64,000 bases of DNA from JABDBE01 sp963832245 (GTDB taxonomy: Bacteria > Acidobacteriota > Terriglobia > Terriglobales > Acidobacteriaceae), in assembly GCA_963832245.1 (NCBI GenBank), contig CAWHTG010000003.1, forward strand, positions 1 to 64,000, given 5' to 3'. The notes beneath the pieces are model-generated. The model was not told the origin of the DNA. It did not search any database and was given only the letters and a program-made list of their open reading frames with translations. A program made the position numbers and the translations under genes. Positions 10,276-18,066 of this stretch are shown here, piece by piece. Numbering within the stretch: the first letter of the stretch is position 1; every line of letters begins with the position of its first letter.

Positions 10276-11742
10276 TCACGTTCCCTTATACGCACTTCCT
10301 ACTCTTATATTGCGAAACCTCGCTGGCGCTGCGCCATGCCCCGTTCCCATCACCTGTTGGGGCTGGCCTTTGCCGCAATGCGGGGTGCCCCACACTACCC
10401 ACTCATCTCGCGAGCAGATTGCGTCCAATGAGTTCCAGAATTCAGTCGTGATTCCAGAATACGACGGATTCTTTAACATGCGGGTGCGCTTGCCGTTCTT
10501 GATCTCCCATCCCATCTCGCAACTGAACTGAAAGTTGTAACGCTTGTCATCAATCGACCATGACTTGTTGGTTTCCATGTATACGCCGTGATCGGTATCG
10601 GCGATGAGCTGTTCGCGAGTCAGCGGCTTCTCGCCGGGCAGGATGCTGATGTTGGTCATGCGGATAATCGGCAGCCGGTTCCAGCCTTCGGCGCGCAAGG
10701 TTCCGCCGGATCGATTCATGCCGATGGTATGCGCGGTTTCACGCGAACTCAGGTATCCGGTGAACAGGCCCTTAGTGATGATGGGCGTGCATTGCGCAGG
10801 CACGCCTTCTTCGTCGAAGGCGAAGGTTCCGAGGCCCGGGCCGTGCTCCTGGCGTGCGTCGGCGACGATGTTGACAAGGTCGCTGCCATAACGCAGAGTG
10901 CGGAGTTTGTCGAGGGTGAGAAAGGATGTTCCGGCGAAGTTCGCTTCCATGCCCAGCACGCGGTCAAGTTCAATAGGGTGGCCCACCGATTCGTGAATCT
11001 GCAGTCCGAGTTGCGAGCCGTCGAGAATGATGTTGAACACTCCCTCCGGACACTGCTCGGCTTTGAGCAGCGCGACGGCTTCTTCGCCCACGCGGCGGGC
11101 GTTTTCCAATAACTTCAACTCACCGATCAGTTCGTATCCTTTGTTCTGCCACTGTCCGCCATAGGAATTCGGATAGGAGCGTTTCTGAATCTCGCTTCCC
11201 GCGAAGGCGTAAGCCGCATAGCCGACGCCCGTGGTGTATTTCGTCTGATGAATGCTGGCGCCCTCCGACGAAACAAACCATTGCTCCTCACGGCGGAAAT
11301 TCAGATTGGTTTCCGCCAGCGTGACTCCTGCTACCGAGCGGAGTTCGGAGTCGATCTTCAGCAGCAGATCGATATTTTGTTCAACCGAGGTTGTAAAAGG
11401 ATCGATCTGGAAAGGCGTGGCCCACTCAGCAGTGACGGGCTTCTCCGGAGCCAGTTCAATGTCACGCTGCTTCACCCGCGCAGACGCCCTGGCGATATCG
11501 ACGGCCCGAGCGGCGGTGGCTTCGACCGCAGAGCGGCTCAAGTCGTCGGACGCAGAAAACCCCCAGGCACCATCGGCAATGACGCGAACGCCGATGCCGA
11601 ATGACTCAGAGTCTGATGCGCCCCCGACTTTGCCGTTCTTGGTGGAAAGGGCCCGGCTGCGGTCGTCGGCAATGCGCGCGTCAGCGTAGGAAGCGCCGCG
11701 TTGGGTGGCGATGTTTAGAGCCCAGGAAGAAATATGTTTCAT
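10276..11742 (-). CDS. tldD: TldD-family metalloprotease
   Basis: 488-residue protein of the TldD/PmbA (modulator of DNA gyrase) family. TldD and TldE/PmbA normally form a heterodimeric protease acting on unfolded peptides such as RiPP precursors and on CcdA. The TldD active-site helix HESVGH (His250, Glu251, His255) is present, as is a Cys in PHCGKGQP near the C-terminus, so this is the catalytic TldD type rather than the metal-free partner. No PmbA gene lies beside it in the window. It starts at MKHISSWALN and lies 85 nt downstream of the osmolyte-binding lipoprotein gene on the same strand. Confidence 0.9.
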   Translation of the reverse strand: MKHISSWALNIATQRGASYADARIADDRSRALSTKNGKVGGASDSESFGIGVRVIADGAWGFSASDDLSRSAVEATAARAVDIARASARVKQRDIELAPEKPVTAEWATPFQIDPFTTSVEQNIDLLLKIDSELRSVAGVTLAETNLNFRREEQWFVSSEGASIHQTKYTTGVGYAAYAFAGSEIQKRSYPNSYGGQWQNKGYELIGELKLLENARRVGEEAVALLKAEQCPEGVFNIILDGSQLGLQIHESVGHPIELDRVLGMEANFAGTSFLTLDKLRTLRYGSDLVNIVADARQEHGPGLGTFAFDEEGVPAQCTPIITKGLFTGYLSSRETAHTIGMNRSGGTLRAEGWNRLPIIRMTNISILPGEKPLTREQLIADTDHGVYMETNKSWSIDDKRYNFQFSCEMGWEIKNGKRTRMLKNPSYSGITTEFWNSLDAICSRDEWVVWGTPHCGKGQPQQVMGTGHGAAPARFRNIRVGSAYKGT

Positions 11743-11827
11743 GGCGCTTTATCAAATCTACCACGGAGGAACGACAACGACTTGGACTGTCGGCAAACCG
11801 GACGGGCGGGACGCTCCTCCATTAGTT

Positions 11828-12730
11828 CTAGTTCGTAGAGACGTCGCTAGCTACCTCTCTACTCCTCGATAGGAATTCGCGGACTACTTGTTTCACGTCT
11901 TGGTGCTGGCCGTCTACAGCGTAGTTCAGTTGGCGCATGTCTGCGTCGGAGATTTTTCCGGCTAGTTCATCCAGCGCTTGTCGTACTTCGGGATGGCGGG
12001 CCAGCGTTCCCTGGCGAATGACGGGCACCGCTTCATACGGGGGAAAATAATGTTTGTCGTCTTCGAGAACGAACAGGTCTAGGGCGGGAATCAGGCCGTC
12101 GGTGGTGTTGCCGGCGATCAGGTCTACCTGTTTGTCTTTTAGGGCGCGCGTGAGGAGGCCTAAATCCATGATTCGGGGGTTATCGGCAAAATGGAGGCCG
12201 TAAGTTGTGGCCAGACCTTTGTAGCCATCGGGGCGTTCCATGAATTCGTAGCCGAATCCAGCCCGCCATTTTGGAGCGTATGCTGCGGCCTGTGAGATGG
12301 TTTTCAGGCTGAGGCGGCGAGCATCGTCGCCGCGGATTTCGATGGCGAAAGTGTCGTTGAAGCCGAATGGCGCGCCCACCGCCAGGTGGAAGCGCTTCTC
12401 GTACTCTGCCTTGACTTGCTCGTAGACTTTTTCGCGATCGGGGTCGGGCTTTTCTTTCAGGACCGCAGTGAGGGCGGTGCCGGTGTATTCGGGATAGATA
12501 TCGATGCGGCCTGCGAGCATAGCCTGGTGACAGATGTAGGTGCCGGCGAGATAGAATCGGCGCTCGACCGGAAGATGGGTTTTGTTTTCGATTTGCTGGG
12601 CGATGATTTCTCCGAGGATTAATTGTTCGGTGAAGTTCTTGGAGCCAACGACGATGCGATTTTCGCGGGACGGGCCACATCCCGCGAGGAGGGTAGCGAG
12701 GAGGAACAGCGTCGTGGTTCGCTTGATCAT
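11828..12730 (-). CDS. Osmoprotectant ABC transporter substrate-binding lipoprotein (OpuCC/ProX type)
   Basis: 300-residue lipoprotein with a signal peptide and lipobox (FLLATLLAGC, Cys18). The mature part starts with IVVGSKNFTEQLILGEIIAQ, the characteristic opening of OpuCC/OsmF-type binding proteins for quaternary amines such as glycine betaine, choline or carnitine. It also has DIYPEYTGTALTAVL and NTTDGLIPALDL. It belongs with the permease and ATPase upstream. The last 13 codons (SRSREVASDVSTN) overlap a GTAG-footed palindrome at 11835-11862, so the C-terminus appears to have been rewritten by a repeat insertion. The substrate is not known. Confidence 0.9.
   Translation of the reverse strand: MIKRTTTLFLLATLLAGCGPSRENRIVVGSKNFTEQLILGEIIAQQIENKTHLPVERRFYLAGTYICHQAMLAGRIDIYPEYTGTALTAVLKEKPDPDREKVYEQVKAEYEKRFHLAVGAPFGFNDTFAIEIRGDDARRLSLKTISQAAAYAPKWRAGFGYEFMERPDGYKGLATTYGLHFADNPRIMDLGLLTRALKDKQVDLIAGNTTDGLIPALDLFVLEDDKHYFPPYEAVPVIRQGTLARHPEVRQALDELAGKISDADMRQLNYAVDGQHQDVKQVVREFLSRSREVASDVSTN
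11835..11862. repeat. REP-like palindrome with GTAG foot inside the lipoprotein C-terminus
   Basis: Begins GTAGAGACGT and ends TCTCTAC, so GTAGAGA pairs with TCTCTAC at its ends, with GCTAGC near the centre. It resembles the palindromes at 26398-26421 and 33543-33605. It encodes the last residues of the binding protein on the minus strand. Confidence 0.6.
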
Positions 12731-12776
12731 AATTCGAATTCGCGAGGCCTTTAAAAAGTTGTAAATGGCCTCAGGG

Positions 12777-12857
12777 TTTGAAGGGGTGCGGCTTCCAGCC
12801 GCGCCGAACGCTACCTATTAATGACACACGGCACGGCTAAAGCCGTGCCCCTTCAAA
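12777..12857. repeat. 81-bp palindromic repeat with 10-bp inverted ends
   Basis: TTTGAAGGGG (12777-12786) is matched by CCCCTTCAAA (12848-12857). Inside is a 20-nt palindrome (12830-12849) with arms GGCACGGCT and AGCCGTGCC. The following GCGGTTTTTCCGCA (from 12874) resembles the terminal repeat of the element at 10073-10192. It fills most of the 260-nt gap between the permease and binding-protein genes, which otherwise look like one operon. Confidence 0.65.
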
Positions 12858-12990
12858 AACTCCAACGCCTCAAGCGGTTTTTCCGCAAACTGTGAAGCCG
12901 TTCGCTCCGAAGTCCATTACGTGCCAATAGTTTGCCATAAAGGCCTTGGCCTCCCGAGAAGGAGCGCCTTTGAAACCAGATCTACTTACA

Positions 12991-13623
12991 TTAACGGGGG
13001 CTCAAGCGTTTCTCCAGCCAGCCCAGGCTTACATCGGCTAGCAAGGCCATTGCGGCGGCCGGGATGGCTCCGGCGAGAATGACTTGGTTGTTGACCATCG
13101 CGAGGCCGCGAAAAATATATTCTCCCAGGCCACCGGCGCCGATGGCGGCGGCGATCGTCGCCAGGCCGACTGAAATTACCGTGGCCACGCGCACGCCTGC
13201 GATGATGACGCCCATAGCCAGTGGGAGTTGGACTTGAAGCAGGAGTTGACGATCCGTCATGCCCATGCCTCGTCCGGCCTCGACTATGGCGCGATCCACG
13301 CCTTGAATGCCGGCGTAGGTATTGCGAATCAGCGGCAGGAGCGCATACAGAGTGAGCGCGAGAATGGCGAGGCGGTCGGCGCGGGCTCCGATCCAGGGGG
13401 CGGGCAGGAGAAATCCGAAGAGGGCGAGGCTAGGGATGGTCTGAATAATGTTGGCGCCACCGAGGACGGGTTTGTTGAGACTGGGCCAGCGGGTGATCAG
13501 AATGCCGAGCGGGATTCCGATTAGCACTGCCAGCAGCGTGGAAATTCCGACTAGCTTTAAATGCTCAAGCGTGAGCTCGAGGACTTCCGTGTAATTCTGT
13601 AGCATGAATTGCCAGAGGTTCAT
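12991..13623 (-). CDS. Osmoprotectant ABC transporter permease (OpuCB/ProW type)
   Basis: 210-residue integral membrane protein with about five hydrophobic segments and the BPD-permease EAA-like loop (EAGRGMGMTDRQLLLQVQLP). NIIQTIPSLALFGFLLP and TIAAAIGAGGLGEYIFRGL are typical of OpuCB/YehW/YehY permeases. It would form the membrane channel for the neighbouring ATPase and binding protein. All three lie on the minus strand in the order ATPase, permease, binding protein. Only one permease gene is present, so the channel is presumably a homodimer. Confidence 0.92.
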   Translation of the reverse strand: MNLWQFMLQNYTEVLELTLEHLKLVGISTLLAVLIGIPLGILITRWPSLNKPVLGGANIIQTIPSLALFGFLLPAPWIGARADRLAILALTLYALLPLIRNTYAGIQGVDRAIVEAGRGMGMTDRQLLLQVQLPLAMGVIIAGVRVATVISVGLATIAAAIGAGGLGEYIFRGLAMVNNQVILAGAIPAAAMALLADVSLGWLEKRLSPR

Positions 13624-13676
13624 GGTTCCTCGCTATGGCTTGTCGGCCTGAACGGGACGCCCGTCCTCCATTCAAT

Positions 13677-14465
13677 TTACAACGTGGTGCGGAAGGCGTC
13701 TTTGTAGGCCGCGGCTAGTGGCTCTGTTGAATTCAGAAACTCTTCCGGCGTTTGCACTGTAATCAGGCGGCCAGCCTCCATCAGCGCGATGCGGGTGCCG
13801 AGTAACAGGGCTTCGCGCAAATCGTGGGTGACGAAGACGACGGTCTTGCGGAGGCGCTTCTGCAAGTCGAGAAATTCGCGTTGCAGTTCCACACGGGTGA
13901 TGAGATCGAGGGCGCCGAAGGGTTCGTCCATCAGGAGGATGGGCGGATCGGCAGCTAGCGCGCGTGCTACGCCTACCCGCTGGCGTTGGCCGCCGGAAAG
14001 TTCGCGGGGATAACGCGCGGCGATTGCGGGGTCGAGTCCAACCAGTTGCAGCAACTCGAGGACGCGTGCGTGGATTTTATCGGCGGGCCAGCTTTCAATC
14101 TTCGGGACCAGGCCGATATTGCGCTCGACGGTGAAGTGAGGGAAGAGTCCGACCTCCTGGATGACGTAGCCGATCATCCGGCGGAGGCGGATTACATCCC
14201 ACTCGCGCGTGGGGCGGGAATCGACGCAGAGCTCGCCGCTGCTGGGCGCGAGTAGATGATTGATGAGTTTGAGCGTGGTGGTTTTGCCGGAGCCACTGCG
14301 GCCCAGCAGGACTAGGGTTTCTCCGCGTTGAACTTCGAGGTTCAAGTCGTGGAGCAGTTCGCGAGTGGCTTCGCCATTGGCATCCACGCGATACGAGACT
14401 TTGCGGAATTCGATGGCTGGGCGCGTGTCGCGAGAATCGTTCATGTTCTCTTGGGATCGGGTCAT
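13677..14465 (-). CDS. Osmoprotectant ABC transporter ATP-binding protein (OpuCA type)
   Basis: 262-residue ABC ATPase with Walker A GRSGSGKTT, Q-loop YVIQEVGLFPHF, signature LSGGQRQRVGVARAL, Walker B ILLMDEPFGALD and H-loop VTHDLREAL. It lacks the C-terminal CBS domains of full-length OpuCA. An internal ATG at 14444 (MNDSRDTRPAIEF) is preceded by AAGAG and may be the real start. It drives osmolyte uptake with the downstream permease and lipoprotein. It follows npdG by 63 nt, so the transporter could be read through from the F420 operon. Confidence 0.92.
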   Translation of the reverse strand: MTRSQENMNDSRDTRPAIEFRKVSYRVDANGEATRELLHDLNLEVQRGETLVLLGRSGSGKTTTLKLINHLLAPSSGELCVDSRPTREWDVIRLRRMIGYVIQEVGLFPHFTVERNIGLVPKIESWPADKIHARVLELLQLVGLDPAIAARYPRELSGGQRQRVGVARALAADPPILLMDEPFGALDLITRVELQREFLDLQKRLRKTVVFVTHDLREALLLGTRIALMEAGRLITVQTPEEFLNSTEPLAAAYKDAFRTTL

Positions 14466-14508
14466 CTTACCGGCGTTCTCGCGCTCCGATGGCAGGATGT
14501 CCTCGGGA

Positions 14509-14532
14509 CAGCCGGCGAGATGCCGGCGCTAC
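14509..14532 (-). repeat. REP-like palindrome (GTAG foot) overlapping the npdG stop codon
   Basis: Read on the minus strand it starts GTAGCGCCGGC and forms a stem GCCGGC(A)/(T)GCCGGC around a short loop. The same unit occurs at 22880-22903 and 25428-25451. The TAG of its GTAG foot is the stop codon of npdG. Confidence 0.7.
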
Positions 14533-15242
14533 AAAAATTCGTATGCAGCTTGCGGCAAGCCGGTGATGCGGATGCCGGAGTGCCCTTTGTGCCGAATATT
14601 CAGGCCGATCAGCAAGGCTGTGATCTGTTCCAGAATGCGCGCGTTCTCCAGTTTGCCACCGTCAATTGCGCGGACGCCGGGAATCTTTGTAGCCAAGCTG
14701 CGCACGACCGCAATCGCCGCGGGATCATCGCTGCAGACGATTACATCGCAATCGACTGGGTCATCGGCATTCAATAGTTCAGCTCCCAAATTTTGAAAGG
14801 CGGCCACAACCGAAATACCTTTGGGCACAAGTTCCGCGGTCTGTTGCGCGGCGGAGCCTTGCCAGACTCCGAGGGTGCGGCTGGCGCGGCCGCCTACGCT
14901 TGCCGCTAAGGGGACGGTGGCGTCAATCACGATGCTGCCGGGGCGAATGGCTGGCCTCAGTTGCTTGAGCAGAGCTGCGTGGCCTTCAAACGGAATTGTG
15001 AGCACGAGCAAATCAGCCGCGCCGCAGGCGGCGAGGTTTTCGCTGCCGGAAATGTTAGCGCCTGCACCGACGCGCTGCTTGATTTTTTCAGTGGCATCCT
15101 GGGCGCGTGTGGAATCTCGCGATCCGATGATTACGGTCTCGCCGGCTTGCGCCCAGCGGAGAGCCAGACCGAATCCTTCGGGGCCGGTGCCGCCGAGAAC
15201 CGCGATGGGCCGGGACGCGTTCATGAGGATGTGGTCATGCAA
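14529..15242 (-). CDS. npdG: F420H2:NADP oxidoreductase
   Basis: 237-residue enzyme that moves hydride between reduced coenzyme F420 and NADP. N-terminal dinucleotide motif IAVLGGTGPEGFGLALRWAQ, then IIGSRD for the NADP phosphate, and family stretches LLVLTIPFEGHA, IVIDATVPLAA and GKLENARILEQITALLIGLN. Start at 15242 is supported by GGAG 5 nt upstream and overlaps the cofH end by 8 nt, so translation is probably coupled. It is the last gene of the cof operon and would keep the F420 pool reduced from NADPH. Its stop codon lies inside a REP-like repeat. Confidence 0.93.
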   Translation of the reverse strand: MHDHILMNASRPIAVLGGTGPEGFGLALRWAQAGETVIIGSRDSTRAQDATEKIKQRVGAGANISGSENLAACGAADLLVLTIPFEGHAALLKQLRPAIRPGSIVIDATVPLAASVGGRASRTLGVWQGSAAQQTAELVPKGISVVAAFQNLGAELLNADDPVDCDVIVCSDDPAAIAVVRSLATKIPGVRAIDGGKLENARILEQITALLIGLNIRHKGHSGIRITGLPQAAYEFL

Positions 15243-16467
15243 ACTCCGGTTCGAGCAATTGCTCGGCGGTAAATTCTGCGGGTTGCAGCCGGAGATTGAT
15301 CCGAGTGTAAACAGTATTGCGTTCGGCGGGGATGCGGCCCGCTTCCAAAATGAGCGCCTGAAAATCTTCAGGGCTGGTGTACTGGCCGGCCGTGGCCCCA
15401 GCTTCGCGCGAAATGTTCTCTTCCATTAACGTTCCACCGTAGTCGTTGGCGCCAGCGTGCAGGCAGAGCTGAGAGAGATTGCGGTTTAATTTTACCCAGG
15501 ACACTTGAATGTTGTTGATCGCGCCGGCGAGCAGAACTCGCGCCAGCGCGTGGATCTTGAGGTGTTCGGCAAGCGTGGGACCGGGCCGCGCAATCCCCTG
15601 ATGGAATAGCAGCGTGTTCTGGTGGATGAAGCCAAGCGGGACGAATTCGGTGAAGCCGCCGGTCTGCTGTTGAATTTCACGGAACAACAAGAGCTGATTG
15701 ACCCAGTGGTCGGGCGACTCGACGTGTCCGTACATCAGCGTGGAGGTGCTGCGGATCCCGCACCCATGGGCAGTGCGAATGACCAGCTTCCATTGTTCGG
15801 TAGAAAGTTTGTTGCGCGAAAGCACGAAGCGGACATCATCGTCGAGGATTTCGGCGGCTGTGCCCGGTAGCGTGTCCAGGCCGTTATCTTTGAGCATCCA
15901 CAGGTAATCTCCGAGTGGCATCCCGGTTAGCTCGACGCCGTAAACGATTTCCATTGGCGAAAACGCGTGAATGTGCATGCCGGGGACAGCGTCTTTTACA
16001 GCGCGCAGAATGTCGCGATAGTAAAATGGAGGCAGGCCATGCGGCAGGCCGCCTTGAATGCACACTTCGGTGGCGCCGATTTTCCACGCTTCGGTTGCTT
16101 TTTGCGCGACCTGAGCGAGGCTTAAGAAATAGGTGTCGGATTCGCGGGGGCCGCGGCTGAAGGCGCAGAATTTACATCCCACGAAGCAGACGTTGGTGAA
16201 ATTAATATTGCGGTTCACGACATAGGTGACGATATTTCCGGCTAACTCGCGACGCAGGGCATCTGCGGCGACGAGCAGGCCGAGCAAGTCGTCGCCTTCG
16301 GCCTTTGCCAGGACGGCGCACTGTTCGCGGGTCAGCAGTCCGCCATCAAGCGTGTCCATTACTTGCTCGAGTGCGGCACGTGATGCATGACTGAGGCGAG
16401 GAGCGATGTCCGACCACTCCAGTGAGGGAAAGCTTTCCAGCTCTGATTGAGTAAGAACGCGAGCCAT
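15235..16467 (-). CDS. cofH: FO synthase subunit CofH (radical SAM)
   Basis: 410-residue radical SAM enzyme that joins L-tyrosine to 5-amino-6-ribitylaminouracil, the first half of deazaflavin (FO) formation. The cluster motif CFVGCKFC (Cys94, Cys98, Cys101) sits after NINFTNV as in CofH. EVCIQGGLPHGLPPFYY, MHIHAFSPMEI, LPGTAAEILDD and STSTLMYGHVE are family landmarks. It lies 21 nt downstream of cofE. CofG is encoded separately at the head of the operon, so FO synthase is two polypeptides here, not the fused FbiC of actinobacteria. Confidence 0.95.
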   Translation of the reverse strand: MARVLTQSELESFPSLEWSDIAPRLSHASRAALEQVMDTLDGGLLTREQCAVLAKAEGDDLLGLLVAADALRRELAGNIVTYVVNRNINFTNVCFVGCKFCAFSRGPRESDTYFLSLAQVAQKATEAWKIGATEVCIQGGLPHGLPPFYYRDILRAVKDAVPGMHIHAFSPMEIVYGVELTGMPLGDYLWMLKDNGLDTLPGTAAEILDDDVRFVLSRNKLSTEQWKLVIRTAHGCGIRSTSTLMYGHVESPDHWVNQLLLFREIQQQTGGFTEFVPLGFIHQNTLLFHQGIARPGPTLAEHLKIHALARVLLAGAINNIQVSWVKLNRNLSQLCLHAGANDYGGTLMEENISREAGATAGQYTSPEDFQALILEAGRIPAERNTVYTRINLRLQPAEFTAEQLLEPEFA

Positions 16468-16488
16468 AAGTCCTCCCTGAAAACATTA

Positions 16489-17259
16489 TCAGCGAAACAA
16501 ATCAGTCGCCACTGGACGAATCAGGTCGCGAGCCCGTCCCCGCGCCGGCCGGTAAGGGAATCCTCGAATGATACACGCTGGCGTGCGGTTTAGCTTGCCG
16601 CAGACCAATCCCGCGGCGCAAGCCAACTCATCGGCAACAGCTTCAATCGTTACGCGCAGGGGATAGCCGTGGGGATCGTGATGTCCTCGATAATCGTGCA
16701 AGGCTTGCATGCCGGCGATGCCGATCGCAACTTCGGTGAGGCCCTCCCGCCACGGTCGTCCGAAACTATCAGTGATAATCACGGGAATGGAAAGTTTCAA
16801 TCGCTTCTTGAGTTCGCGGTGGAGTCGGGCCGCCGAGCGGTCTGGGTCTTTCGGCAGCAGAAGCGCGTGGCGGCCGCCGTTGACGTTGGAAACATCCACG
16901 CCGCTGTTGGCGCAGATCAGGCCGTGTTTGGTTTCCGTGATCAGGACGCCGCGTTTGCGGCGGACCACTCGCTTGCTTTCTGCGAGAGCCACTTCGGTTA
17001 CGCGAGCGTCGAGATTGTAGCGCCGTGCCCACGCGCGAGAACTGGCGGAGGGCTTAATGCTATCAAGCTCAATCAACCTGCCTTCCGCTTTGGATACGAT
17101 CTTATGCTTCACGACCAGGATGTCGCCTTTTCGCAGTGATAGATTCAGATGCTTCAAGCTGCGGGTAAGTTTTTCCGCTAACAAGTCGCCGGGTTGGATT
17201 TCCTCGGCAAACAAAATAGGGATGATATGCAGTTCACCGGACTGATGAAAGTTTGCCAT
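16489..17259 (-). CDS. cofE: Coenzyme F420-0:L-glutamate ligase
   Basis: About 257 residues from MANFHQSGELHI. The open frame extends upstream to 17400, but that part encodes the dispersed CPERSRR repeat and is unlikely to be protein. CofE adds gamma-linked glutamates to F420-0 using GTP. Motifs: GDILVVKHKIVSKAEGR, TKHGLICANSGVD, LPKDPDRSA, IPVIITDSFGRPWREGLTEV and AIGIAGM. The length equals single-domain archaeal CofE. The C-terminal FMN reductase domain of actinobacterial FbiB, which reduces dehydro-F420-0, is absent. Confidence 0.93.
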   Translation of the reverse strand: MANFHQSGELHIIPILFAEEIQPGDLLAEKLTRSLKHLNLSLRKGDILVVKHKIVSKAEGRLIELDSIKPSASSRAWARRYNLDARVTEVALAESKRVVRRKRGVLITETKHGLICANSGVDVSNVNGGRHALLLPKDPDRSAARLHRELKKRLKLSIPVIITDSFGRPWREGLTEVAIGIAGMQALHDYRGHHDPHGYPLRVTIEAVADELACAAGLVCGKLNRTPACIIRGFPYRPARGRARDLIRPVATDLFR

Positions 17260-17351
17260 GCCGAACCATTCGCATGCTAGTGTACGAGAAAATATGTGGA
17301 TTGGCTGACGGCGGGGCTGTTCGGAATGCGCTGCCGAGCTTTGCTCGGCCT

Positions 17352-17399
17352 GGACCCTTCGACTTCGCTCAGGGCAGGCTGGCGAGTCGCCCGTCCCCA
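17352..17399. repeat. Dispersed intergenic repeat (CPERSRR-type) between cofC and cofE
   Basis: The block with CTTCGACTTCGCTCAGGGCA, translated CPERSRR on the minus strand, is a repeat often mis-annotated as protein in acidobacterial and other genomes. A related unit is at 31033-31059. It lengthens the otherwise compact cofC-cofE spacing to about 150 nt. Confidence 0.6.
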
Positions 17400-17412
17400 C
17401 ACTGGCCTTGCG

Positions 17413-18066
17413 CTACTCACTTACTGCCAAAGAAAAGTCGGTTAGGTTCCACTGCCGCGCCAGGCGCTGGGAGCGGGTTTCACCGCGTGTTTCCGCGAGT
17501 TGGCGCAAGTCGACAGGATTGTCGATGTCGAGAGCGATGCCCGGGAGGGATAACACCACGCACGGCTTCTCGGTGGCGCGTGCTGCGGCCAGATGTGGTT
17601 TGAAGCTATCGTTTCCAAAACGCAAGGGGAACAATCCCGCGGGACGACGCCAGGCTGCGTTTGTGCCTCGTCCATCCGCGGCGGGAACGAGTACAGTGCC
17701 CTCAGCGGGCGCGGCTTCCAGAATTTGTTCGAGCTCGCAAACCTGAATCAGCGGAATGTCGCCGGGAATGACCAATGTATCGTCGATGCCTTGATCCTCG
17801 CAGAACCGGGTCGCCATTTCGATGGCATCCGTCTCGCTACGATTTGCGTTGTCGGGAATGATTTGGAATTGGAATCGTCGCGCGAGTTTGAGCGCAAAGG
17901 GGTCGCTGGTTACGATGCTGACCTCAGGCCGGTTTATCCATGTGGCGAGCGTTTCCAGTACGTCGAAGAGCATGGATTGCGCCAGTTGGGTGCGAGTTGC
18001 CTGATCGAGCACGGAAGCTAGACGCTGCTTAGCGTTGGCCAGGCTCTTGACGGGAATAAGGATCAT
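17413..18066 (-). CDS. cofC: CofC/FbiD-type guanylyltransferase (F420 biosynthesis)
   Basis: 217-residue nucleotidyltransferase that activates the F420 side-chain precursor with GTP: 2-phospho-L-lactate in the classic route, phosphoenolpyruvate or 3-phosphoglycerate in other bacteria. Motifs: IPVKSLANAKQRL (GTP loop), LVIPGDIPL (metal-binding Asp), DGRGTNAAWRRP, FGNDSFKPHLAAA and ALDIDNPVDL. It overlaps cofD by 4 nt (ATGA), indicating translational coupling. The precursor specificity cannot be decided by eye. Confidence 0.94.
   Translation of the reverse strand: MILIPVKSLANAKQRLASVLDQATRTQLAQSMLFDVLETLATWINRPEVSIVTSDPFALKLARRFQFQIIPDNANRSETDAIEMATRFCEDQGIDDTLVIPGDIPLIQVCELEQILEAAPAEGTVLVPAADGRGTNAAWRRPAGLFPLRFGNDSFKPHLAAARATEKPCVVLSLPGIALDIDNPVDLRQLAETRGETRSQRLARQWNLTDFSLAVSE

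Noticed and set aside
17260..17400. N-terminal extension of CofE
   Set aside because: The extra codons translate a dispersed intergenic repeat (CPERSRR) and precede the family N-terminus.
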